Part shown: piece by piece, positions 1 to 4,948 of the stretch | Numbering within the stretch: the stretch's first letter is position 1 | How the letters are laid out: each line of letters opens with the position of its first letter | DNA from: Rikenella sp. | GTDB taxonomy: Bacteria; Bacteroidota; Bacteroidia; Bacteroidales; Rikenellaceae | DNA length: 5,097 nt | Direction: 5' to 3' | Assembly: GCA_029054535.1 (NCBI GenBank) | Contig: JAIDFC010000303.1 | Coordinates: 1 to 5,097 of the forward strand | Position numbers and translations under genes: made by a program | The notes under the pieces: model-generated | The model's input: only the letters and a program-made list of their open reading frames with translations | Told to the model about the DNA's origin: nothing | The model's database searches: none

Positions 1-930
1 GTAGACGATCGAAGCCTCCGCCCCCAGCCTCCGTGCCGTCCGCACGGCATCCATCGCCACATTCCCCCCTCCGACGACAACGACCCGTTCGCCCGTATAG
101 ATCGGTGTGTCGTACTGTTCGTCGTAAGCGTGCATGAGGTTCGTCCGTGTCAGGAACTCGTTGGCCGACACCACCCCATTGAGATTCTCGCCCGGAATCC
201 CCATGAACCGCGGTAATCCCGCTCCAGAGCCGATGAAGACCGCCTCGAATCCCTCTTCGTCGAGCAGCTGGTCGACCGTAACGGTCCGCCCCACCACTAC
301 GTCTGTCTCGATCTGTACCCCCAGTCGCCGCACATTTTCGATCTCCGGCTCCACGACCCTCTCTTTCGGCAGGCGGAACTCCGGGATCCCGTACTGCAAC
401 ACTCCGCCCGGCCGATGCAGCACTTCGAAGATCGTTACCGCGTACCCTAACTTGGCCAAGTCCGCCGCGCAGGCCAAACCGGCCGGTCCCGATCCGACGA
501 CGGCCACTTTGTGCCCGTTGCGGGGCGCGGGTTCGGCAAGGGTCAGACCGTGTTCCCGTCCCCAGTCCCCCACGAACCGCTCCAGCTTCCCGATCGCTAC
601 CGGTTCGCCCTTGATGCCGAGGATGCACGACCCTTCGCACTGGGTCTCCTGCGGGCAGACGCGGCCGCAGACCGACGGCAGCAGCGAATCCTGCGCGATC
701 ACTCGAGCGGCAGCCGCCACGTCGCCCTCGACGATACAATGGATGAAATCCGGTATCTTGACCGAAACCGGACATGCCTCCACACACCGCGGCTTCTTGC
801 AGCCGAGGCACCGCGTCGCCTCCAACGAGGCCTCCTCCAAATCGTATCCGTAGCAAACCTCTTCAAAGTTCGAGGCGCGTGCTGTCGGATCTTGTTCCCG
901 TACGGGTACTCTGGGTATTTTGTTCGCCAT
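1..930 (-). CDS. nfnB: NfnB-like / glutamate synthase small-chain-like flavoprotein, 3' end cut by window edge
   Basis: Partial gene: 310 codons from ATG at 930 run open to base 1 with no stop. I translated it by hand. The N-terminus carries the two-cluster Fe-S region of the GltD/NfnB family: C41, C44, C49 and C53, then C88, C92, C98 and C102 in CGRVCPQETQCEGSC. A Rossmann FAD motif VVGSGPAG follows at 144-151, then the family signature GGVLQYGIPEFRLPK (175-189), and a second nucleotide motif VVGGGNVAMDA at 285-295 for NADPH. Family members are about 460 residues, so roughly a third is missing. In NfnAB this large subunit carries FAD and two [4Fe-4S] clusters and exchanges electrons with ferredoxin and NADP(H). 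It starts 35 bp after the nfnA stop, which suggests one operon. A purine-rich stretch lies upstream of the ATG. A stand-alone glutamate synthase small chain is the alternative, but the adjacent NfnA-type partner favours NfnB. The symbol gltA is also used for this family. Confidence 0.93.
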   Translation of the reverse strand, partial: MANKIPRVPVREQDPTARASNFEEVCYGYDLEEASLEATRCLGCKKPRCVEACPVSVKIPDFIHCIVEGDVAAAARVIAQDSLLPSVCGRVCPQETQCEGSCILGIKGEPVAIGKLERFVGDWGREHGLTLAEPAPRNGHKVAVVGSGPAGLACAADLAKLGYAVTIFEVLHRPGGVLQYGIPEFRLPKERVVEPEIENVRRLGVQIETDVVVGRTVTVDQLLDEEGFEAVFIGSGAGLPRFMGIPGENLNGVVSANEFLTRTNLMHAYDEQYDTPIYTGERVVVVGGGNVAMDAVRTARRLGAEASIVY

Positions 931-965
931 GATAGAACGTTCTCTTTAATATTTTCCGTAAAAAA

Positions 966-1844
966 CTACAACCCGATATTGCACTGATGACCGGCCAGTC
1001 GTTCGGCTTCGATCGCCCGCCGCCGTTCTTCGATCGTGCGATACATCCCTTGTCGCCGCATCGCTTCGTCGAAGTCGACTTGATGGGCGTCGAACTCGGG
1101 CCCTTCGACACAGGCAAACCGAATCCGGCCCCCCACCGTTACGCGGCACGCGCCGCACATTCCGGTCCCGTCGACCATCAGGGTATTGAGGCTCACGATG
1201 GTCGGAATCCCCAGCTCTTTCGTGGTCAACGCCACGAATTTCATCATAATCATCGGACCGATCGCCACCACGCAGTCGTAATGTTTTCCTCGATCGACGA
1301 CGAGCTCTCGGAGCAGGTTGGTAACCAGCCCCTTGTATCCTTTCGATCCGTCGTCGGTCGCGATATGCACGTGCGGGGTCAAAGCCCGGAACTCCTCTTC
1401 GAACAGGATCAAACTCTCGTTCTTCGCGCCGATGATCACATCGGCCTGCACGCCGTGTTCAGCCAGCCACTTGACTTGCGGATAGACCGGCGCCGCTCCC
1501 AATCCGCCGGCGACGAACATGAATTTCGTCTTCGCCAGTCGTTCCGGTGTGTAGTGGATGAACTCCGACGGATGTCCGAGCGGACCCACGAAGTCGGCGA
1601 AACTATCCCCCTCTTCCAGGGCGACGATTCGCATCGTAGAAGCTCCGATGGCCTGGATGACGACGGTTACGGTGCCTCGGTCGGTGTCGTAGTCGCAGAT
1701 GGTCAGCGGAATCCGTTCGCCTCGCTCGTCGACGATCACGATCAGGAACTGTCCGGGCTGGGCCGCGCGCGCCAACCGCGGCGCTTCGACTTCCATCAGG
1801 TAAATGGAAGGTGCCAACTGGCTCTTCTTCAGAATCTTGAACAT
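966..1844 (-). CDS. nfnA: NfnA-like ferredoxin-NADP+ reductase subunit alpha (sulfide/dihydroorotate dehydrogenase-like FAD/NAD-binding protein)
   Basis: Complete 292-residue protein, a usual length for NfnA/SudB. Residues 1-100 form the FAD-binding beta barrel, with GQF (31-33) and RIPLT (44-48) as the flavin-binding segment. The NAD-binding half begins near GGLGAAP (113-119). The C-terminal region holds the [2Fe-2S] cysteines C230, C233 and C245 in GMCGACRV...C. D225 just before them is a candidate for the aspartate ligand known in NfnA structures. NfnA binds NAD(H) and pairs with NfnB to couple ferredoxin and NADH oxidation to NADP+ reduction in the cytoplasm. The ATG at 1844 was chosen because it gives a full family N-terminus (MFKILKKSQLAPSIYLMEVE) and has a purine-rich GAGAGAGACC six bases upstream (1851-1860), a weak ribosome site typical of Bacteroidota. 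It is the first gene of the operon with nfnB. PyrK-like dihydroorotate dehydrogenase electron-transfer subunits are related, but the nfnB neighbour argues for Nfn. Confidence 0.93.
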   Translation of the reverse strand: MFKILKKSQLAPSIYLMEVEAPRLARAAQPGQFLIVIVDERGERIPLTICDYDTDRGTVTVVIQAIGASTMRIVALEEGDSFADFVGPLGHPSEFIHYTPERLAKTKFMFVAGGLGAAPVYPQVKWLAEHGVQADVIIGAKNESLILFEEEFRALTPHVHIATDDGSKGYKGLVTNLLRELVVDRGKHYDCVVAIGPMIMMKFVALTTKELGIPTIVSLNTLMVDGTGMCGACRVTVGGRIRFACVEGPEFDAHQVDFDEAMRRQGMYRTIEERRRAIEAERLAGHQCNIGL

Positions 1845-1882
1845 GTGTATGGTCTCTCTCGTTGATATTTCTCGATCGGTCG

Positions 1883-1918
1883 TTTTCGCCGGGCCTCCCC
1901 TCCGGGAGGAGGCGAAAA
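1883..1918 (-). promoter_or_regulatory. 5' leader hairpin of the nfnAB transcript
   Basis: Two stacked stems are visible. The outer arms TTTTCGCC (1883-1890) and GGCGAAAA (1911-1918) are perfect complements. The inner arms CCTCCC (1894-1899) and GGGAGG (1904-1909) are too, with a four-base loop and a small asymmetric bulge (three bases against one). It sits directly after the -7 box and ends about 38 bases before the nfnA start, so it would be the first structure in the mRNA. It could stabilise the 5' end or have a regulatory role. It matches no riboswitch I recognise and lacks the T-run of a terminator in an appropriate place. Confidence 0.5.
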
Positions 1919-1920
1919 TA

Positions 1921-1928
1921 CAAAGGTA
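1921..1928 (-). promoter_or_regulatory. Bacteroidota-type -7 promoter box for nfnAB
   Basis: On the minus strand this reads TACCTTTG, an exact match to the Bacteroidetes -7 consensus TAnnTTTG. It lies 76 bp upstream of the nfnA start. No convincing TTTG -33 element occurs 19-21 bases further upstream, so the call rests on the -7 box and its position. Transcription would start at about 1913-1917, just inside the hairpin at 1883-1918. Confidence 0.55.
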
Positions 1929-1981
1929 CGAAGTTTAGGCGGGATCTGACGAGGGTTCGGGCGGGATTGTTGATTTCTTGA

Positions 1982-2257
1982 CCGATTCGTGAAATTTTGT
2001 TAAAGCGATCGGTTTCTCCTCTTGGCCGGTTCGCGTGTTTTTGCGACTTGCTCTGCCGAGCGGCCTTTTACCCGGCTCCGGGCTACCGCGCCGGCGGTTC
2101 CGGTGCGTTGTGGGGCGTCGGCAGCTACGGGTACAGCTGGTCGTCGGACACCTCGGACAGCAATGGCTACTACCTGGACTTCAATTACAGCCGGATCGTC
2201 CCGAATTACCTCTTCTACCGTGCGTACGGTTTTCAGTTGCGTTGCCTCCAGGAATAG
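1982..2257 (+). pseudogene. FISUMP (Fib_succ_major) domain fragment, C-terminal end only, plus strand
   Basis: The frame opens after a TGA at 1979-1981 and ends at TAG 2255-2257, with no ATG (only TTG at 1997). From 2072 it encodes the C-terminal third of a FISUMP domain: PAPGYR, then GSYGYSWSS, YYLDF and a final YRAYGFQLRCLQE. This pattern, a GYR followed by GYxWSS and ending in GFxLRCxxE, is typical of the Fibrobacter succinogenes major paralogous domain. It has a C-type-lectin-like fold and usually sits at the C-terminus of secreted or lipid-anchored Bacteroidota proteins. The signal peptide and the DPCPxGWRVP half are missing. Residues before 2071 do not resemble the family, so the break is near there. 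It is an inverted, divergent copy of the fragment at 2607-2885. It is probably not expressed as a protein. Confidence 0.68.
2071..2089 (+). repeat. 19-bp inverted repeat, outer arm (paired with 2781-2799)
   Basis: The bases encoding PAPGYR in the plus-strand fragment are identical to the reverse complement of 2781-2799, including one base before the first codon. The word is itself partly palindromic (CCCGG-CT-CCGGG). It marks the 5' limit of similarity between the two fragments. Confidence 0.8.
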
Positions 2258-2263
2258 GGAGAG
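2232..2263 (+). repeat. Left arm of 32-bp perfect inverted repeat (3' end of FISUMP fragment)
   Basis: These 32 bases are identical to the reverse complement of 2601-2632. They cover the last codons QLRCLQE, the TAG stop, and six bases past the stop. Identity that continues into non-coding sequence is not explained by protein conservation. Confidence 0.85.
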
Positions 2264-2600
2264 GGTGGCGGCGACTTGCGCGCCTGTGGTTGCGGTTCGT
2301 TGCGATTAGCTGGGAGGATTGTCAAGGGGGTCGTAGCCTGCGAGGAATCGCAACCATCGCGAGAGCGATGAATAAAGTTGCGGGCCTCGCTGGGCGAGGC
2401 TACGGCCCGCGCGCCCGTAGGGCGCGGTTGTTGTGTATAGGGAAAGGCCGGAGCCGAGGCGGGATGCTTGCAGCCCGTCGCTTGGGGTGGCTCCGGGCTG
2501 TCATGGGGAGATCGAGGCGAAAGTCGACTTGCCCGTCAGGCCCGGAACCGGCAGGTCGTTATTGAGGCAGCCACAGCCCGGTTGGAGTGCCCAGCGGCAT
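2264..2600. other. GC-rich hairpin-dense spacer between inverted FISUMP fragments; no convincing gene
   Basis: No reading frame here resembles a known protein. Arginine-rich open frames exist on the plus strand but look like GC-driven chance frames. The stretch is rich in complementary words: GTTGCGATT (2299-2307) with AATCGCAAC (2346-2354), the hairpin cluster at 2333-2426, CCGGAGCC (2448-2455) with GGCTCCGG (2489-2496), CAGCCCG (2471-2477) with CGGGCTG (2494-2500), and CCGGGCTGT (2493-2501) with ACAGCCCGG (2573-2581). The last three pairings compete for the same bases. Whether it is a non-coding RNA, a small non-autonomous repeat or decayed sequence cannot be told from one copy. Confidence 0.5.
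2333..2426 (+). repeat. Cluster of four tandem hairpins, possible REP/MITE-like element or structured RNA
   Basis: Four perfect short stems follow each other: TGCGA/TCGCA with loop GGAA (2339-2352), CATCGC/GCGATG with loop GAGA (2355-2370), GCCTCGC/GCGAGGC with loop TGG (2384-2400), and CGCGCCC/GGGCGCG with loop GTA (2410-2426). The two tetraloops have GNRA form on the plus strand, which hints at plus-strand RNA. An alternative fold is one long nested hairpin over 2333-2403, pairing GTAGCCT with AGGCTAC, GCGAGG with CCTCGC, CGCAAC with GTTGCG, and CATCGC with GCGATG. The stems are certain; the biological identity is not. Confidence 0.45.
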
Positions 2601-2601
2601 C
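2586..2601. repeat. 16-bp direct repeat, copy 1 (15/16 identical to 2849-2864)
   Basis: Reads AGTGCCCAGCGGCATC on plus; the second copy at 2849-2864 differs at one base. The two copies flank the minus-strand FISUMP fragment with a 263-bp period. The second copy has a near-palindromic core TGCCG-AG-CGGCA. A shorter related word (TGCCGAGCGGC) occurs at 2054-2064. Confidence 0.6.
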
Positions 2602-2632
2602 TCTCCCTATTCCTGGAGGCAACGCAACTGAA
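2601..2632 (-). repeat. Right arm of 32-bp perfect inverted repeat
   Basis: This is the reverse complement of 2232-2263, checked base by base. Together the arms enclose the 337-bp spacer 2264-2600. A second identical inverted pair of 19 bases lies at the outer, 5' ends of the same two fragments (2071-2089 and 2781-2799). Confidence 0.85.
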
Positions 2633-2885
2633 TGCCGTATGCACGGTATTCAAGATAATTCGGATGGATCTCGTTGTAACTGAGGTCCAGGTAGTGGGCA
2701 TTGGTGCTACCCGTGGGAATCGTCGATGACCAACTATATCCATCGCGGCCAACGCTACGCAACGTACCGGAGTCGTTGCGGCGGTAGCCCGGAGCCGGGG
2801 TTACCAGGCGTTTTATCGACCATTCGGGCATAGCCTGCCGGGCGAGAAAGTGCCGAGCGGCATCATTGCTTCCCCATCCTCGTGG
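2607..2885 (-). pseudogene. FISUMP (Fib_succ_major) domain fragment, C-terminal end, minus strand
   Basis: The frame opens after TGA at 2886-2888 and ends at TAG (2607-2609); the first ATG is at 2831. From 2798 downward it encodes PAPGYRRNDSGTLRSVG, GYSWSS, HYLDL and a terminal YRAYGIQLRCLQE, the C-terminal part of a FISUMP domain. The codons before that (such as NDAARHFLARQAM) do not match the DPCPxGWRVP half, so the gene is broken. It shares its ends exactly with the plus-strand fragment at 1982-2257, but the interior differs at many residues and is two codons longer. It follows the stop of the upstream FISUMP fragment by about 30 bp in the same direction, so the two may once have been tandem genes. 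Translation from ATG 2831 as a 74-residue peptide is possible but unsupported. Confidence 0.65.
2849..2864. repeat. 16-bp direct repeat, copy 2
   Basis: Second copy of the repeat at 2586-2601. Read on minus, it lies inside the open frame of the FISUMP fragment (encoding DAARH), while the first copy lies just past that fragment's stop. This fits a partial tandem duplication or a cassette boundary. Confidence 0.6.
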
Positions 2886-2915
2886 TCAGCGGGAGGCTCC
2901 CCTGGAACCCCGCGA

Positions 2916-3395
2916 TTACTCCCGAACGCAACGGATCGAAAAACCATGAGCGCGATAACCGTAAGCCGTACGAATCGACTCGATCCACGAGGACGCGAAA
3001 CAAAAACGATAAGTCGAACTTTCCTCATTCAAACTGCTACTCCAGGCATAGCCATAGGTGCCGCATTCGTTCAACAAACTGTTATGTCCATAACGGACCC
3101 CGTTGGCCGGATACCAGACTGCCGGCGAAACATGCGACCAAAATCTTCCCGGGGAATCCGGCAACCAAGTACTGTTTTCCATCGAGAATGACGACCACAG
3201 ACCCAACTGATCTTCGCCGCTCTTCGGCACCCGCCAACCCGGCGGACAGGGATCGAACAATGTCTTGACCTCGTCTTGCCACAGCGAGTTATTTTTTGGT
3301 GCGGTCCAGTCGTAGGCCGCTGACGCAAAATAGAAGCTCCCCGGGTTGCGGATCGCGGAAAAAGCCCAATAAAGAGCGGGAGGGTAAGATAAAGG
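2916..3395 (-). pseudogene. 5'-truncated FISUMP (Fib_succ_major) domain gene
   Basis: About 159 codons run from just after a TAA at 3396-3398 to a TAA at 2916-2918. The frame reads IRNPGSFYFASAAYDWTAPK (about 3294-3353), then NNSLWQDEVKTLFDPCPPGW, with the hallmark DPCPPGWRVP at 3225-3254, and ends GYAWSS...YGYRAHGFSIRCVRE. This is the distal half of the usual Bacteroidota FISUMP protein, whose complete form adds a signal peptide and an upstream YxWGRxDPF-type segment. No ATG lies near the beginning; a TTG at 3260 or an internal Met would cut the domain. The 5' break lies within about 40 bp of the terminator of the CoA-transferase gene, in the same direction. It is most likely a pseudogene or a silent cassette. 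It is clearly diverged from the other two fragments at the DNA level. Confidence 0.72.
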
Positions 3396-3434
3396 TTATC
3401 GCAATACGCAGTTCTTTTCGTTGTATCAAAGAAA

Positions 3435-3476
3435 AAACCGTCTTTTCTCGACATAGGAGTCGAGAAAAGACGGTTT
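3435..3476 (-). terminator. Rho-independent terminator of the CoA-transferase gene
   Basis: A perfect 18-bp inverted repeat (3435-3452 with 3459-3476) with a six-base loop (3453-3458). On the minus strand the stem is followed by a run of six T, three of them paired, starting within the stem end. It lies about 41 bases downstream of the stop codon at 3518. The plus strand lacks a T-run after the stem, so it acts in the minus direction. Confidence 0.9.
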
Positions 3477-3517
3477 GCCGAATCAAGCGGTTGCTGAACA
3501 AAACAGCTTCCGAGCGA

Positions 3518-4837
3518 TTATTTCTCGCAACTCATCTTGATATAAGTGTGGTGCGGGCCGAACCGCTCGAAAGCCGCCCGATCCAGCTCTTCGCGATGTT
3601 CCGGCGCCGCTACGCTGATCAGGAGTCGCGCCCGCTCCTGGAGCGTCCGTCCGTACAGATTCACCGCCCCGTATTCGGTTACGAACCAGTGCATATGCGC
3701 CCGGGTCGTAACCACCCCTGCTCCGGAATTGAGCACCGGTGCGATCTTGCTGATCCCCTTATTGGTCGTAGACGGCATGGCCACGATCGCCTTCCCGTTT
3801 TTCGAGAGCGACGACCCGTAGATGAAGTCGATCTGTCCGCCGACCCCCGAGTAGTGTTTTGTTCCGATCGAGTCGGCGCACACCTGTCCCGTCAAATCCA
3901 CCTGAATCGCCGAGTTGATCGCCGTAAAGTTCGGGTTCTTGGAAATAATGTACGGATCGTTCGTATACCCCACATCCATCATCATCACGCCCGGATTGTC
4001 GTCGATGAAGTCGTAAACGGCCTTCGACCCCATCAAGAAGGTCGAAACCATCTTACCCGGATCCGTTACTTTGTTCCGACCGTTGATGACGCCCGATTCG
4101 ACTAACGGAAGAACCCCGTCGGCAAACATTTCGGTGTGGATCCCCAGGTTCTTATGCCCCTTGAGCTGCGCCAGCACGGCGTTCGGAATCGCGCCGATCC
4201 CCATCTGAAGGCAAGCCCCGTCTTCGATCAACTCGGCGCAGTGTTTCCCGATCGCGGTCTCGACTTCGTTCGGCGCGGTGAACGGCGCTTCGATCAGCGG
4301 CGTGTCGTCTTCGCACCAGATGTCGATCTCCGCCATCGGGATCATCGCCTGTCCGAAAGCCCGCGGCACATGTTTATTAATCACGGCGATCACCGTGTGC
4401 GCCAGCTCCACCGCCGCCAGGGTGGCGTCGACCGAGGTCCCCAGCGACACATACCCGTGTTTGTCCGGCGGCGAAACCTGAATCATCGCCACGTCGATCG
4501 GCAGTGCGCCGCAACGGTACAATTTTTGAGTCTCGCTCAGGAAAACCGGAATATAGTCCGCATATCCCGCCTGGGTCGCCCCCCGCAAGTTGCTCCCCAC
4601 GAAGAACTGGGCCGACTGGAAAATCCCTTCGTATTTCGGATCGGCATACGGGGCCGGTCCTTCGGTATGCAGGTGGTGGATATAAACGTCGCGGAGTTCG
4701 CCCCGATCGCCGCGCGCGCAGAGCGCTTTGATCAAGCATTGCGGCGCGCTGGCCACGGAACTCAGGTGGACATGGTCGCCGCTTTTGACTACTTTCACAG
4801 CCTCATCAGCCGAAACGATTGTGATGTTTGGGTTCAT
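3518..4837 (-). CDS. Acetyl-CoA hydrolase/transferase family CoA-transferase (4-hydroxybutyrate / butyryl-CoA:acetate type)
   Basis: Complete 439-residue protein, close to the length of 4-hydroxybutyrate CoA-transferase (AbfT type) and butyryl-CoA:acetate CoA-transferases. The family moves CoA between acyl groups by a ping-pong mechanism through a glutamyl-CoA thioester. The likely catalytic glutamate is E236 in LGIHTEMFADG (231-241). Other family marks are SPPDKHGYVSLG (122-133), QMGIGAIPNAV (211-221), YSGVGGQIDF (329-338) with its glycine-rich CoA-binding loop, and VTEYGAVNLYG (386-396). No signal peptide or membrane segment is seen, so it is cytoplasmic. The ATG at 4837 gives the normal N-terminus; upstream is A-rich without a clear Shine-Dalgarno. 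It is a single-gene unit with its own promoter and terminator. Substrate (acetate, butyrate, 4-hydroxybutyrate, succinate or propionate) cannot be fixed from sequence. In succinate- or GABA-fermenting Bacteroidales, a 4-hydroxybutyrate or butyrate role is plausible. Confidence 0.93.
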   Translation of the reverse strand: MNPNITIVSADEAVKVVKSGDHVHLSSVASAPQCLIKALCARGDRGELRDVYIHHLHTEGPAPYADPKYEGIFQSAQFFVGSNLRGATQAGYADYIPVFLSETQKLYRCGALPIDVAMIQVSPPDKHGYVSLGTSVDATLAAVELAHTVIAVINKHVPRAFGQAMIPMAEIDIWCEDDTPLIEAPFTAPNEVETAIGKHCAELIEDGACLQMGIGAIPNAVLAQLKGHKNLGIHTEMFADGVLPLVESGVINGRNKVTDPGKMVSTFLMGSKAVYDFIDDNPGVMMMDVGYTNDPYIISKNPNFTAINSAIQVDLTGQVCADSIGTKHYSGVGGQIDFIYGSSLSKNGKAIVAMPSTTNKGISKIAPVLNSGAGVVTTRAHMHWFVTEYGAVNLYGRTLQERARLLISVAAPEHREELDRAAFERFGPHHTYIKMSCEK

Positions 4838-4896
4838 AAGGTTTTACCGTATGCGTTTGGTTAATATTTCGTTTTCGATATCGTTTGTCAGATGGA

Positions 4897-4929
4897 CAAA
4901 TTTAGAAAAATAATTACCTTTACTGCAAG
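4897..4929 (-). promoter_or_regulatory. Promoter of the CoA-transferase gene
   Basis: On the minus strand, TAAATTTG (4897-4904) matches the Bacteroidetes -7 consensus TAnnTTTG exactly. CTTG (4926-4929) stands 21 bases upstream as a near match to the -33 TTTG. The implied start near 4890 gives a leader of roughly 50 bases. Confidence 0.55.
4915..4922 (+). promoter_or_regulatory. Possible -7 box for the plus-strand exported protein gene
   Basis: TACCTTTA differs from TAnnTTTG only at the last base and lies 26 bp before the ATG at 4949. No good -33 box is seen at the usual spacing. It falls inside the spacer between the -7 and -33 elements of the divergent CoA-transferase promoter, so the two promoters would overlap. 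Confidence 0.35.
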
Positions 4930-4948
4930 TCTACTGAAAAGAAAAAAC

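Noticed and set aside
134..853. Long plus-strand open frame opposite nfnB
   Set aside because: Antisense shadow: the minus strand encodes clear Fe-S and FAD motifs over the same bases, and the plus-strand product is low-complexity Ser/Thr/Pro/Arg.
987..1865. Long plus-strand open frame opposite nfnA
   Set aside because: It is the antisense shadow of a well-recognised gene, with no family resemblance and a His/Arg/Asp-rich composition typical of antisense frames in GC-rich DNA.
1981..2013. Hairpin ACCGAT / ATCGGT before the plus-strand FISUMP fragment as a terminator or operator
   Set aside because: Only six base pairs with a 21-base loop and no T-run; expected by chance.
2333..2426. CRISPR array or tRNA in the hairpin-rich spacer
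   Set aside because: There are no regularly spaced direct repeats and no cloverleaf with tRNA consensus arms; the stems are individual palindromes of different sequence.
2368..2565. Small plus-strand ORF (65 codons from an ATG inside the hairpin cluster), arginine- and glycine-rich
   Set aside because: The composition follows the local GC-rich sequence, it resembles no family, its start lies in a hairpin arm, and no ribosome site is evident.
2264..2600. Group II intron or IS remnant in the spacer
   Set aside because: No intron 5' GTGYG motif, domain V sequence, transposase-like frame or target-site duplication could be identified.
3071..3454. 127-codon minus-strand frame overlapping the terminator
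   Set aside because: It reads through the terminator hairpin and runs out of frame over the FISUMP fragment; no family resemblance.
3296..4864. Plus-strand open frames (3296-4105, 4136-4864) opposite the CoA-transferase
   Set aside because: Antisense shadows of a complete, motif-rich gene on the minus strand.
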